The notes under the pieces were generated by a model. That model saw only the letters and a list, made by a program, of their open reading frames with translations, did not search any database and was not told where the DNA came from. A program made the position numbers and the translations under genes. Shown here in pieces: positions 28,941 through 37,402 of a stretch of 48,843 nucleotides of DNA; the first letter of the stretch is position 1, and each line of letters begins with the position of its first letter. The DNA is taken from the NCBI GenBank assembly GCA_000621765.1, contig JHXJ01000024.1, forward strand, positions 1-48,843. Reading direction: 5' to 3'. This DNA comes from Ruminococcaceae bacterium AB4001. Lineage in GTDB: Bacteria > Bacillota > Clostridia > Saccharofermentanales > Saccharofermentanaceae.

Positions 28941-29828
28941 ATGGATCTACGTCAAATCCGCTATTTCTTAACTGTTGCCGAAGAGCGCAATATCACACGC
29001 GCAGCAGAACGTCTGCACTTATCCCAGCCCCCTCTTTCAAGGGCACTCATGGATCTCGAGGAAGAACTGGGCTGCACACTCATAATACGAGGCAAGCGCC
29101 ACGTTACTCTCACGCCGGAAGGTCTCGCCTTAAAGCGCCGCGGTGAGCAGATCTTAGCTCTTGCCGATATTGCGAAAACAGAGATCACGGATGTAAAGAA
29201 GGGCTTAAGCGGCACACTGTATCTCGGTCACGTTGACAGTAACGGACCGTCGCTCGCTGCAGAGTGGATCTCCAGCTTTAAAGAAGAATATCCTAATGTT
29301 ACCTATAATCTCTGGTGCGGTACCGTGGACGACCTGACATACAGAATGAAGTCCGGTCTTTTGGAGCTCGCCATAACCATGACGCCGCTCAATACCGAAC
29401 AGCTTGACGGCATCACGGTATACAGCGACACATGGGCAGCGATAATCCCGGGCTCCCACCCGCTCGCCAAGAGCAAAAAGAAGACTGTCACGCTTGATGA
29501 GATCGTCGATACGGATCTGATCATCTCCTCAAGACATTCAAGAGAAGAAGAGATCAGAAGCTGGTTCGAGCCTACGGGAAAAGAACCCCGCTTCATCGTA
29601 AAGACCGCCCACTCCTCAAACGCTTCAAAACTGGTGGACCAGAACATCGGTATCGCCATCTTCCCTGCTTCAGTTGCAAAGAACATCTCTGCAGATTCCA
29701 ATGTAGTGGTCAAGACTATAACCCCTGCGGTCGGCGTAGACTACATCCTGTCATGGGATAAGGAGAAGATCCCGAGCGCGCTGGCTTCAAAGTTCATCGA
29801 ACACGTAAGGAATATGTATTCCAAATAA
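28941..29828 (+). CDS. LysR-family regulator, GltC-like
   Basis: This 295-residue protein has a typical LysR winged helix-turn-helix at 1-60 (MDLRQIRYFLTVAEERNITRA onward, with SQPPLSRAL) and an effector-binding domain from about 90. GAGGAGG lies 8 bases before the ATG. It is divergent from gltB, the classical layout of gltC in B. subtilis, where GltC activates gltAB. The shared LysR box upstream of amt suggests that it also controls ammonium uptake and glutamine synthesis. The effector (2-oxoglutarate or glutamate in B. subtilis) cannot be read from sequence. I leave the symbol blank because orthology is inferred from context. Confidence 0.92.
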   Translation: MDLRQIRYFLTVAEERNITRAAERLHLSQPPLSRALMDLEEELGCTLIIRGKRHVTLTPEGLALKRRGEQILALADIAKTEITDVKKGLSGTLYLGHVDSNGPSLAAEWISSFKEEYPNVTYNLWCGTVDDLTYRMKSGLLELAITMTPLNTEQLDGITVYSDTWAAIIPGSHPLAKSKKKTVTLDEIVDTDLIISSRHSREEEIRSWFEPTGKEPRFIVKTAHSSNASKLVDQNIGIAIFPASVAKNISADSNVVVKTITPAVGVDYILSWDKEKIPSALASKFIEHVRNMYSK

Positions 29829-29837
29829 ATAAAGGAG

Positions 29838-29874
29838 GGGCTGTATCCAAAGCTTAACGCTTTAAATACAGCCC
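29838..29874. terminator. Bidirectional terminator between the LysR gene and trpG
   Basis: A 9-bp stem (29838-29846 with 29866-29874) with an extra AAAGC/GCTTT pairing inside is followed by TTTATG on the plus strand, and by a less perfect T-rich stretch on the minus strand. It serves two converging genes. Confidence 0.75.
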
Positions 29875-29904
29875 TTTATGAAGGGTGTTTTTTAATATTT
29901 TTCT

Positions 29905-30471
29905 TTAGCACCTGTTAATGAAGTTCTCGAGCATCTTCTTTCCGTCAGGCGTAAGGATCGATTCGGGGTGGAACTGCACTCCGTAGATCGGATATTCCTT
30001 ATGCTGTACACCCATGACCTCTCCGTCATCGGCAACGGCGGTTACCTGGAGACACTCCGGGATAGTACTGCGGTCAGCAGCCAGCGAGTGATAACGCGCG
30101 ACCTTTGTACGGTCGCCCAAGCCCTGGAACAGCGGACAGTATGTGTAGAGTCCGACGTCTGACTGCTTGCCGTGCATGAGGTGCTCCGCATATGTGATGA
30201 CCGCACCGTATGCATTGCAGATCGCCTGATGTCCCAAACATACGCCAAGGATCGGGATGTCATGGATCGAACGCGCAACATCAACAATGACGCCTGCATC
30301 TTCCGGACGGCCGGGACCGGGCGAGAGGATTATCCTGTCAGGCGCAAGGACACGGATCTCATCTACTGTCATCTCATCGTTCCTGATGACCTTAATGTCA
30401 GGATTTATCTGGCCGATCATCTGGAAAAGGTTATATGAAAAGCTGTCGTAATTATCTATAAGAAGTATCAT
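29905..30471 (-). CDS. trpG: Anthranilate synthase component II (glutamine amidotransferase)
   Basis: This 188-residue class I amidotransferase supplies ammonia to TrpE. The nucleophile Cys78 is in GVCLGHQ; His168 and Glu170 are in QFHPES. The oxyanion motif is SPGPGRPEDAG. AGGAGG overlaps the end of trpE and the start lies 3 bases after its stop, so translation is coupled. The related PabA (aminodeoxychorismate synthase) is hard to separate by sequence, but the tRNA-Trp T-box upstream argues for tryptophan synthesis. Confidence 0.93.
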   Translation of the reverse strand: MILLIDNYDSFSYNLFQMIGQINPDIKVIRNDEMTVDEIRVLAPDRIILSPGPGRPEDAGVIVDVARSIHDIPILGVCLGHQAICNAYGAVITYAEHLMHGKQSDVGLYTYCPLFQGLGDRTKVARYHSLAADRSTIPECLQVTAVADDGEVMGVQHKEYPIYGVQFHPESILTPDGKKMLENFINRC

Positions 30472-30474
30472 CGT

Positions 30475-31935
30475 TTATACCTCCTGTCCGAGTGTCAGGG
30501 AATTGAGAACGGCTCTGGCCTTGTTGAGGCACTCCTCGTATTCTTTCTCCGGAACGGAATCTGCCACTATTCCGGCACCGCTCCTGACAAATACTTTGCC
30601 GTTCTTCTTATATGCGATACGGATCGCAATGCATGTATCCATATTGCCCGTGAAATCGATATAGCCTATGGCTCCGCCGTAGATGCCGCGCTTATTGTTT
30701 TCGAGTTCGCCGATAAGCTGGCATGCCCTGATCTTCGGTGCGCCCGAAAGTGTTCCTGCCGGAAGCACTGCTTCGATCGCATCGAGAGCATCAAACCGGG
30801 GAGCGATCTTTCCTCTGACTGTGGAACCGATATGCATGACGTGCGAATATCTCTCAATGCTCCTGAGCTTCTCGACTTCGACCGTGCCGAATTCACTGAT
30901 CTTGCCTAAGTCATTACGTCCGAGATCAACGAGCATGTTGTGCTCGGCAAGTTCTTTCTCGTCAGCAAGGAGTTCAGCTTCAAGCTGCTTATCCTCTTCT
31001 TCTGTCTTTCCTCTGGGTCTTGTACCGGCAAGAGGGAATGTGTGGAGGATGCCGTCTTCGAGCTTGACCAGTGTCTCCGGTGAAGCGCCTGCAACTTCTA
31101 CATCCGTTCCCGCGAAATAGAACATGTAAGGCGAAGGATTGATCGTGCGCAATACTCTGTAAGTATTGAGAAGACTTCCTTCAAACTCAGCAGAGAGCCT
31201 GTTGGAAAGGACGATCTGGAAGATGTCTCCTTCCAGGATGTGATGCTTGGCCTTCTCGACCATCGCGCAATACTCTTCTTTGGAGAACAACGGGGTAACT
31301 TCCGAAAGGAGCTTTCCGTCAGTTTCTTCGGCCTTTTCGCCGTTCTTTATCAGTTCGATAAGTGACTCTAGTTCTTCTGTCGCCTCTTTGTATCCGGCAT
31401 CGATGTCTTCCAAAGACATATTGGATATGAAGATCAGCTTCTGTCTTACATGGTCAAATGCTATGACCTTATCGAAAAGCATCAGGTCAACGTCCTTGAA
31501 GTTCTCATTATCAATGACATCACATTTTGCAGTGGGCTCTGCATAGCACAGATAGTCGTATGAGAAATAACCGACAAGGCCGCCCGTAAAAGACGGAAGG
31601 TAATCCAATCTCGGACTTCTGAAATGCGAAAGGATCTCTCTTATAATTGCGGACGGATCGTCAGTCTTTTCCGTCTTATCACCATAGGTAATCTCGCCGT
31701 TAATGCATGTGATCTCGAGCTTGGGATCGAAGCCCATGAAAGTGTATCTTCCCCATCGCTCATCCGCCTGGGCTGACTCCAGCATATATGCATGAGTTGA
31801 TACGCTCTTTAAGATACGTACAACTTCAATCGGTGTCGTAAAATCAGAAAGGATCTCTGTGCTGAGCGGTACGACATCATACTTCCTGCTTTTGGCAAGT
31901 TCTCTTACTTCTTCGATCGACGGTACAACTTTCAT
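30475..31935 (-). CDS. trpE: Anthranilate synthase component I
   Basis: The 486-residue enzyme makes anthranilate from chorismate. ATG 31933-31935 has GGAGGTGA at good spacing. A longer open frame to 32040 runs through the T-box terminator and is not used. MLES (51-54) belongs to the tryptophan feedback site. The chorismate-binding domain shows GDIFQIVLSNRL, AGTRPRG and LPAGTLSGAPKIRA motifs. Only trpE and trpG are here; the remaining trp genes are not in the window. Confidence 0.96.
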   Translation of the reverse strand: MKVVPSIEEVRELAKSRKYDVVPLSTEILSDFTTPIEVVRILKSVSTHAYMLESAQADERWGRYTFMGFDPKLEITCINGEITYGDKTEKTDDPSAIIREILSHFRSPRLDYLPSFTGGLVGYFSYDYLCYAEPTAKCDVIDNENFKDVDLMLFDKVIAFDHVRQKLIFISNMSLEDIDAGYKEATEELESLIELIKNGEKAEETDGKLLSEVTPLFSKEEYCAMVEKAKHHILEGDIFQIVLSNRLSAEFEGSLLNTYRVLRTINPSPYMFYFAGTDVEVAGASPETLVKLEDGILHTFPLAGTRPRGKTEEEDKQLEAELLADEKELAEHNMLVDLGRNDLGKISEFGTVEVEKLRSIERYSHVMHIGSTVRGKIAPRFDALDAIEAVLPAGTLSGAPKIRACQLIGELENNKRGIYGGAIGYIDFTGNMDTCIAIRIAYKKNGKVFVRSGAGIVADSVPEKEYEECLNKARAVLNSLTLGQEV

Positions 31936-31970
31936 TCTTGTCACCTCCGGCTTCTTTTTGTCAAAGGCAA

Positions 31971-32260
31971 TAAAATAGCCCCCGACAAAAGATCTCATAT
32001 CTTCTGTCAAGGACGAATAAAAGCTTATCCGCGGTGCCACCTTGATTCACGGAACTAACCGTGCGCTTGCAAGATACCAACATATCTCCGGCAACTTACG
32101 TATGCCTTACGTCGCAATATACTTGGGATTCTTCCCTTTCCCTCGCGCCCTCCGAAGTCCATTCGCTTTAGGTTCCACATGTCCGGATCTCACCATCCCG
32201 GGCTCTCTTTGACAGGATCTCCTGAAGTTACTCACTCTCCGTCAACGGTTTGATTGAATT
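31971..32260 (-). promoter_or_regulatory. T-box riboswitch (tRNA-Trp) controlling trpEG
   Basis: The signature AAGGTGGCACCGCGG (32029-32043, minus strand) is the antiterminator T-box sequence that pairs with the tRNA acceptor end. Stem I lies upstream, with the specifier UGG (32159-32161) in the context GAA-UGG-ACU, matching tRNA-Trp. A 16-bp terminator (31978-31993 with 31999-32014) followed by TATTTTATT precedes the trpE ribosome binding site. Uncharged tRNA-Trp should permit readthrough. Confidence 0.95.
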
Positions 32261-32266
32261 GAGATA

Positions 32267-32295
32267 AAAATACTATATGAGCGGTGGGTTGTCAA
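32267..32295 (-). promoter_or_regulatory. Promoter of the trpEG T-box transcript
   Basis: TTGACA (32290-32295), a 17-bp spacer and TATTTT (32267-32272) on the minus strand place the start close to the T-box 5' end. Confidence 0.7.
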
Positions 32296-32414
32296 CTGAG
32301 GCAGTGAGGATGCGATTTCATTTTCTTATCCACATCACTTTGCTGATTAATTTGGCTAGTCCCACAGTTTTTCCGAAGAACCGTTTTCCATCCGTTCCTC
32401 TGTGTTGCTGATTT

Positions 32415-32519
32415 TGTTGACGATATTGGGTCAAATCCGTCAACACTTTCGTCAACAATGGCTTTGTTGACGATTTTGTTGCTGGTTTGGGATTTTTTTC
32501 GTCAACAAATTCGTCAACA
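32415..32519. repeat. Six copies of the octamer CGTCAACA / TGTTGACG
   Basis: CGTCAACA or its complement starts at 32415(-), 32438(+), 32450(+), 32465(-), 32500(+) and 32512(+). Chance would give about three on both strands in a window this size, not six in 105 bases. A short open frame covers part of it but lacks a ribosome binding site. A consensus DnaA box (TTATCCACA) lies at 32326-32334. The rest of 32296-32625 holds nothing I recognise. Confidence 0.7.
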
Positions 32520-32625
32520 GCAGCGCGCAACTATGTGAAATTACTGTCCGTTATCCTCTGACAGAGCACAATGATACTTGTCACGTTTGAGGGCTTATTC
32601 GTGACAAAATCCGACACCGGCCGGC

Positions 32626-32676
32626 ATATAAAAAGGGGATGTCTCTTCGTGAACCATTCACGTCGGAGACATCCCC
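32626..32676 (-). terminator. Rho-independent terminator after the lipoprotein gene
   Basis: An 11-bp stem GGGGATGTCTC/GAGACATCCCC (32635-32645 with 32666-32676), with an inner CGTGAA/TTCACG hairpin, is followed by TTTTTATAT on the minus strand. Confidence 0.93.
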
Positions 32677-32701
32677 TTAAAGTTCTGATCAGTTATGCTG
32701 A

Positions 32702-33673
32702 TTAAGGCATGTATGTGATGTAGATGTATCTGAGTACGCTGTTTGTGAACTGGAATTCATAACGGCTGCCGCTGATATATCTCTCAGACTCGCTCTCATA
32801 CTTGAAAGTATCAGAGTAGTAATCGCTGTCATCAGAATCATAGTGTGAAGTCTTGTCAGGATCACCTGCGTTTGCCTTGAGATCGTCCATTGTCATAGTA
32901 AGAGGGAAATCGAATGAGAGGATATCCTGCTCCTGTCTGTCGCTGATGGGGAAATAGATCTCATTGATGTAGCACTCGTTGATGGGCTTGCCTTCTGATG
33001 TGTCATTGAAAGCATAAACCTGAGCGCTGTAGTATTCGCCGAGAACGATCTTGAAGCCTGCAGACTGATAGTTAGGCTTGAGGTTGTTCTTAGCATCACC
33101 GAGGTCCTCCTCTTTGAAAGGAACACCAGCGTCGATCATGTCCTGAAGTGTTGTCTTGCCGAGTGTGAACTTCTGGCCGTTGATGTAGAAGTTCATCTCA
33201 TCGAAGTTGACATACTTGCCGTTGCCCTGTGCAGGAGCATTGGTTGTGCCATCTGTAGCGTCTGTGTTGTCAGTATTCTCAGAAGAAGCTGATGTAGCCT
33301 CAGTTGTAGTAGCTGTGGTTGTTGCCTCAGTTGTCTCTTCTGTAGTCTCAGTAGCCTCAGTCTCTGTTTCAGACTCTGTTGCGTCTGTCTCTGTAGCTTC
33401 AGGATGCTCTTCTTCGTCGAACTCGAATTCTTCAGGGTTCTTAGCATTCCATGTAACTGTTACTTCAAGAGAACCATCCTTAGAGAGGAATAACCACTCT
33501 GCTTCCTTCTCGTCATCGGAAATGTCCTGAGACTTGCACTTGAACTCCATCTCATACTCTTCCTCAACGACTTTCCTTACATCGCTCTTGGACGGAACCT
33601 CAACCTTCTTAGCGCATGAAGTAACACCGAGAAGCATGGCGATTCCAAGAATCAGAGCCATTAATCTTTTCAT
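32702..33673 (-). CDS. Secreted lipoprotein of unknown function
   Basis: A 323-residue lipoprotein: signal peptide 1-19 and lipobox GVTSC with lipidated Cys20. A small folded segment (25-80) is followed by a Thr/Glu/Ala-rich low-complexity linker (about 92-145) and then a C-terminal domain (150-323) with many Tyr and Asp residues. I recognise no catalytic motif. AAGGAGG precedes the ATG by ten bases. It is monocistronic, bounded by terminators on both sides. A substrate-binding or wall-associated sensing role is conceivable but not shown. Confidence 0.85.
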   Translation of the reverse strand: MKRLMALILGIAMLLGVTSCAKKVEVPSKSDVRKVVEEEYEMEFKCKSQDISDDEKEAEWLFLSKDGSLEVTVTWNAKNPEEFEFDEEEHPEATETDATESETETEATETTEETTEATTTATTTEATSASSENTDNTDATDGTTNAPAQGNGKYVNFDEMNFYINGQKFTLGKTTLQDMIDAGVPFKEEDLGDAKNNLKPNYQSAGFKIVLGEYYSAQVYAFNDTSEGKPINECYINEIYFPISDRQEQDILSFDFPLTMTMDDLKANAGDPDKTSHYDSDDSDYYSDTFKYESESERYISGSRYEFQFTNSVLRYIYITYMP

Positions 33674-33754
33674 ACGATACTATCCTCCTTATAAATCTTA
33701 AAAGACTTTTAAATATTAACTTCAAAGAATCAACTGGTACAGTTGTCAGATTCT

Positions 33755-33806
33755 ATAAAAAGAAGCTGTCTCAAGGCGGGAAAACTCACCTATTTGAGAC
33801 AGCCTC
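33755..33806 (-). terminator. Terminator of the gatCAB-corC-HAD-foldase operon
   Basis: A 13-bp stem with one mismatch, GAGGCTGTCTCAA/TTGAGACAGCTTC (33762-33774 with 33794-33806), is followed by TTTTTATAG on the minus strand. Confidence 0.9.
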
Positions 33807-33830
33807 ATTCTTATTAAATTAATAATCTAC

Positions 33831-35360
33831 TTATTTGTAGAAGAACTGTACCAGACCTGCGTTAACGACATAACGGGGATCTCCGCTCTCGAGATTCGAG
33901 TTCCAGGTATTGAAATTAGCGGAAATGAGGTCATTCTTTACGGAATTCTGCCATGATGTCATAGCGCCTTCGAAGTAGTAAACATATACAGTCTTGTTGT
34001 CCTCGGAAATAGCGATCTTGATGTCGCCTGCCTTGCGGCCTTCCTCGAAGAGCCACTTGCCGCATTCGATCTGAGTGCTGTTGAAGTCGCTCTCAGTGCC
34101 TTCAGCGAAGTAATCTTCTGTAACGCCTGAATTGTATCCACCTGTAAGGAGCTCGTTTCTGTCAGATGTGTGATTCTTTACAACATTGTAGAAAGAGAAA
34201 GCATCCATGCCTGCTGTGCAGTATGTAGCTGCCTCAGCTGCAAGATCCTGAGCTGCCTGAGCGATCTGTTCGGGTGTAGCTTCGGAGTCATTAGCTGTCT
34301 CATTGTTCAGAGTAAGTGTTCTGAATGTAACTGTCTTATCTTCCTTGATCGTGCTCTCAGTAACGAAGACCGCATAAGCTGCAGTTTCAGTCTCGATGAC
34401 CTTAGCGTCACCGGCCTTTGCTTCGCTGAATACGAAATTCTTTACATCAGCATTCAGGTAAGAAGCCTGGGCAGCAGTATAGTTCTCGTAGAGTGTAGGA
34501 TCTGCATCGTTATCGAAAGCCTCGAGAGATGCTTCTGAGTCCTTGGCCTTGAGGTAATCGAGGCAAGCCTGTCTGAAAGAAGCGGAATCCTTAGCTGTTG
34601 AAACGATCTTCTTAGCAGCTGCGATAGCATCTGTAATGCTTGTCTCGTTGCCGTTAGCATCCGTACCAGCGCTGATCGTGAAGTAGTTGAATGTAGCTAC
34701 TGCATACTGGCTGGGATCTTCATCGAACTTAGCCTGGATCTGATCATCAGTAGGAACGATGGCGGGATCAAACTGCTTAATGTATGTGCCGTATTCCTGA
34801 ATGAGGATCTCGCTTGCGGAGTAATCAACAAAGTTTCTCTTTGTCATTCCTTTTCCGTAAAGAGCTTCAAGATACTGCTGGCTGTTCTGGAATCCGTACA
34901 TCTGTGCATAAAGATCAAGTGTATCTGTATCCCATGCAGCATATTCACGGGCCTTGGAATATTCAAGGAAGCCTGAATCCTTAGCTGCACGGTTTACGAG
35001 AGCAAGTGTCTTCATCTCCTTAGCAGTTTCCTTGAGGAGCCAGTCTCTGTATGTCTCGCCTGTCTCTTCGTTGTAAACCTCGTCCAGATGTTCCTGGGAA
35101 ACCATGCCATAGTTAGCATAAGAGTTATAGACCTCTTGGAAACGGTAATTTGTCTCAAGGAGCGAATAGTTCTTTATCGTTCCTGTAGTACCGTCTGCAC
35201 GTGTCTCTGTGATCGTAACGCCCGTCAATGTGCGGGGAAGTAATCCGGAGATATAGATGAAGAAAGCTGCGATGATAAGAACGATAACTACGATTATCGC
35301 CATCAAACCGCCTGAAACAGCTTTTCTGCTTGACTTTCCGGACTTGGAGGTCTTAGCCAT
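33831..35360 (-). CDS. Membrane-anchored SurA/PrsA-like foldase
   Basis: This 509-residue protein has a basic N-terminus, one membrane helix (about 18-40) and a large extracellular part rich in helices. The layout resembles SurA-N/PrsA chaperones: an N-terminal helical domain (about 60-215), then a segment with parvulin-like features (FNYFTISAG near 225, and a later GGYNSGVTEDYF with KWLFEEGRKAGDI). Peptidyl-prolyl isomerase activity is not assured. It lies last in the gatCAB operon, 43 bases after the phosphatase gene. A role in folding secreted proteins is inferred. Confidence 0.75.
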   Translation of the reverse strand: MAKTSKSGKSSRKAVSGGLMAIIVVIVLIIAAFFIYISGLLPRTLTGVTITETRADGTTGTIKNYSLLETNYRFQEVYNSYANYGMVSQEHLDEVYNEETGETYRDWLLKETAKEMKTLALVNRAAKDSGFLEYSKAREYAAWDTDTLDLYAQMYGFQNSQQYLEALYGKGMTKRNFVDYSASEILIQEYGTYIKQFDPAIVPTDDQIQAKFDEDPSQYAVATFNYFTISAGTDANGNETSITDAIAAAKKIVSTAKDSASFRQACLDYLKAKDSEASLEAFDNDADPTLYENYTAAQASYLNADVKNFVFSEAKAGDAKVIETETAAYAVFVTESTIKEDKTVTFRTLTLNNETANDSEATPEQIAQAAQDLAAEAATYCTAGMDAFSFYNVVKNHTSDRNELLTGGYNSGVTEDYFAEGTESDFNSTQIECGKWLFEEGRKAGDIKIAISEDNKTVYVYYFEGAMTSWQNSVKNDLISANFNTWNSNLESGDPRYVVNAGLVQFFYK

Positions 35361-35403
35361 TTTACCTACCTACCTTATTATTTATATTAAAAAGCATTGA
35401 ACA

Positions 35404-36063
35404 TTATAATTCGGAGGCCTTGATAATGCAAGGAAGACGCTCGGGAATATCAATAAAATGGTCAGGTCTGAGGGCATCTAATTCCTCCCTGTTCATCTTT
35501 GTCCATCCCACGAGTGCAAAATCAGCGCCCGCATCCCTTGCCGAGAGGATATCCGGCACGGCGTCTCCGACATAGAGCACGCGGCTCATGTCGCTGATCC
35601 CCACAGTTTTAGCGGCATAGAGAAGCGGATCTCCATGGGGCTTAGCCCTTTCCGTAGCCTCACGGAAGACCATGGTATCGAAATATCCGCCAAGTTCGAG
35701 CAGATCGATGGTGATCATGGCTGAACTTTCGCGCTTGGAAGTGACAACGCCCTGCTTAACGCCCGAAGCTCTTATTTCAGCAAGGAAATCATAGACTCCG
35801 GGGAAGATCGGGATCGCGTTTTCCTTAAGTCTTGCGCAGTTATACTCCAGATATGTGTTTACAAGGCTCTGGCATGTCTCTTCATCATGCATCGCAAAAG
35901 CATCGCCAAGAGGCCTTCCGATATAACTCATGAGATCAGCGTCCGTGCGTTCTGTACCGCCCATGACGACTTCATAAGCCTTTTTATAGCACTCCATTAT
36001 GAGCGGGATCGAATCCCACAGGGTTCCGTCGAGATCGTAAAGGACAAGATCGTATTTACTCAT
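35404..36063 (-). CDS. HAD-superfamily hydrolase, phosphoglycolate phosphatase-like
   Basis: A 219-residue HAD phosphatase. Motif I is YDLDGTL with nucleophile Asp10 and acid-base Asp12; motif II threonine is in VTSKR; the motif III lysine is in KPHGDPL; motif IV is YVGDAVPDI. A helical cap lies between motifs I and II. I chose ATG 36061-36063, which makes the protein start at MSKYDLV and overlaps the corC stop by eight bases; an ATG at 36081 has a poorly spaced site. The substrate (phosphoglycolate, a sugar phosphate or a nucleotide) is not determinable. Confidence 0.88.
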   Translation of the reverse strand: MSKYDLVLYDLDGTLWDSIPLIMECYKKAYEVVMGGTERTDADLMSYIGRPLGDAFAMHDEETCQSLVNTYLEYNCARLKENAIPIFPGVYDFLAEIRASGVKQGVVTSKRESSAMITIDLLELGGYFDTMVFREATERAKPHGDPLLYAAKTVGISDMSRVLYVGDAVPDILSARDAGADFALVGWTKMNREELDALRPDHFIDIPERLPCIIKASEL

Positions 36064-37402
36064 CGGCCTTGTCACTCTCATCCTTTCCGCCGTCTTCCGG
36101 CTTTTCGACGGGATTAATGTGGATCAATACCTTCGCTATGGCATTCTCCTCAACCTTGAGGACCTTGATCCTCAGGTTCTTGTAGTTAACGACCGGATGC
36201 TCCGTCTCTTCAGGAACACGGTCGAGCTGCGAGATTATGAGACCTGCAATCGTATCGTATTCGTCGTCGGTAAGCTCAATGTCGAGGACGTCCTCCAGAT
36301 CAGAGAGGGTCATGTCGCCTCTTACGATATAGTCGCCGTTAGAGAGCTTTACGAACTCATCGGCTTCATCGTCGAACTCATCCGTGATGTTTCCGACCAG
36401 CTCTTCGAGCATGTCTTCGATCGTGGCGATACCCATGGTTCCGCCGTACTCATCGACTATGACGGCCATCTGCATGCCGCAGTTCTTCATCTCACCGAAG
36501 AGTGAAGAGATCTTACGCGTCTCATGGACGATAAGAGGCTCTCTAATAAACTTTTCGAGCTTGAAAGGCTTGTCCTCCGTAGGAGGCGTGATGCCTATGA
36601 GGTCCTTTATGTGAAGGATTCCGATGATGTCATCGATCGTATCCTTATAGACGGGGATTCTCGTAAACTTCTCTTCCCTTGCTACGCGCATGACTTCATC
36701 GTAATCCGCATCGATCGGGAGCGAGACGATCTTCTTTCTGTGTGTCATGATCTCCGATACTTCGATGTCATTGAACTCGAAAACGTTCTCGATCATCTCT
36801 TTCTCGGTATCTTCGATATTGCCGGACTCAGAGCCGACGTCGACCATCATACGGATCTCTTCTTCCGTAACAGGCTTGTCGGTCTGGTTGGGATCGATCT
36901 TGAAAAGCTTCAGTACCAGATTAGTGGACTTTGTGAGGATCCATACGAACGGCTTTAGGAACGCGCCGAAGAACTTAACGACATTGGCAGCCGCAAAGGC
37001 CCATTTCTCGGGTTTGTTCTGGGCGATGCGCTTGGGAACGAGCTCACCGAAAACGAGTGAGAAATAAGACAGCACGACCGTGATCACTACTGTCCAAAGG
37101 GACTCCATCCACACATGATTTGAAGCGGGATCGACCAGAAGGGCGAGCTTGCTGGCAAAACTGTTGGCGGCAAAAGCGGACGATAAGAATCCGGCCAGAG
37201 TAACGCCGACCTGAATTGTCGCCAGGAAGTTTCCGGGATTATCAAGGAACTTGATGACACGGAGAGCCTTCTTGTCGCCTTCTTCAGCGAGCTTATGCAT
37301 TTTCGCGTCGTTAAGCGAGATGACAGCCATCTCGGTGCCTGAGAAAAAGGCATTAACGAGAACGAAGAATACTACCAATAAAATGCTTAAGACTGTGTCC
37401 AT
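36056..37402 (-). CDS. CNNM/CorC-HlyC family membrane protein with CBS pair
   Basis: A 448-residue protein. It has an N-terminal DUF21/CNNM domain with about four membrane helices (1-160), a CBS pair (about 205-330) containing IMTHRKKIVSLP and MAVIVDEYGGTMGI, and a C-terminal CorC_HlyC domain (350-430). Members often act in magnesium or other cation export or homeostasis; the haemolysin name is historical. Its ATG overlaps the gatB stop (TAATG), so translation is coupled. The acidic Lys/Asp tail overlaps the next gene. Confidence 0.92.
   Translation of the reverse strand: MDTVLSILLVVFFVLVNAFFSGTEMAVISLNDAKMHKLAEEGDKKALRVIKFLDNPGNFLATIQVGVTLAGFLSSAFAANSFASKLALLVDPASNHVWMESLWTVVITVVLSYFSLVFGELVPKRIAQNKPEKWAFAAANVVKFFGAFLKPFVWILTKSTNLVLKLFKIDPNQTDKPVTEEEIRMMVDVGSESGNIEDTEKEMIENVFEFNDIEVSEIMTHRKKIVSLPIDADYDEVMRVAREEKFTRIPVYKDTIDDIIGILHIKDLIGITPPTEDKPFKLEKFIREPLIVHETRKISSLFGEMKNCGMQMAVIVDEYGGTMGIATIEDMLEELVGNITDEFDDEADEFVKLSNGDYIVRGDMTLSDLEDVLDIELTDDEYDTIAGLIISQLDRVPEETEHPVVNYKNLRIKVLKVEENAIAKVLIHINPVEKPEDGGKDESDKADE

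Noticed and set aside
31936-32040. Upstream in-frame extension of trpE
   Set aside because: It overlaps the T-box antiterminator and terminator. The GGAGGTGA site supports the start at 31935.
21300-32334. Replication origin, from two consensus DnaA boxes (21300 and 32326)
   Set aside because: The boxes are single and 11 kb apart, with no dnaA or dnaN gene and no box cluster.
32318-32530. 70-codon frame covering the CGTCAACA array
   Set aside because: It starts at TTG with no ribosome binding site, and its composition is driven by the repeats (VDEFVDE).
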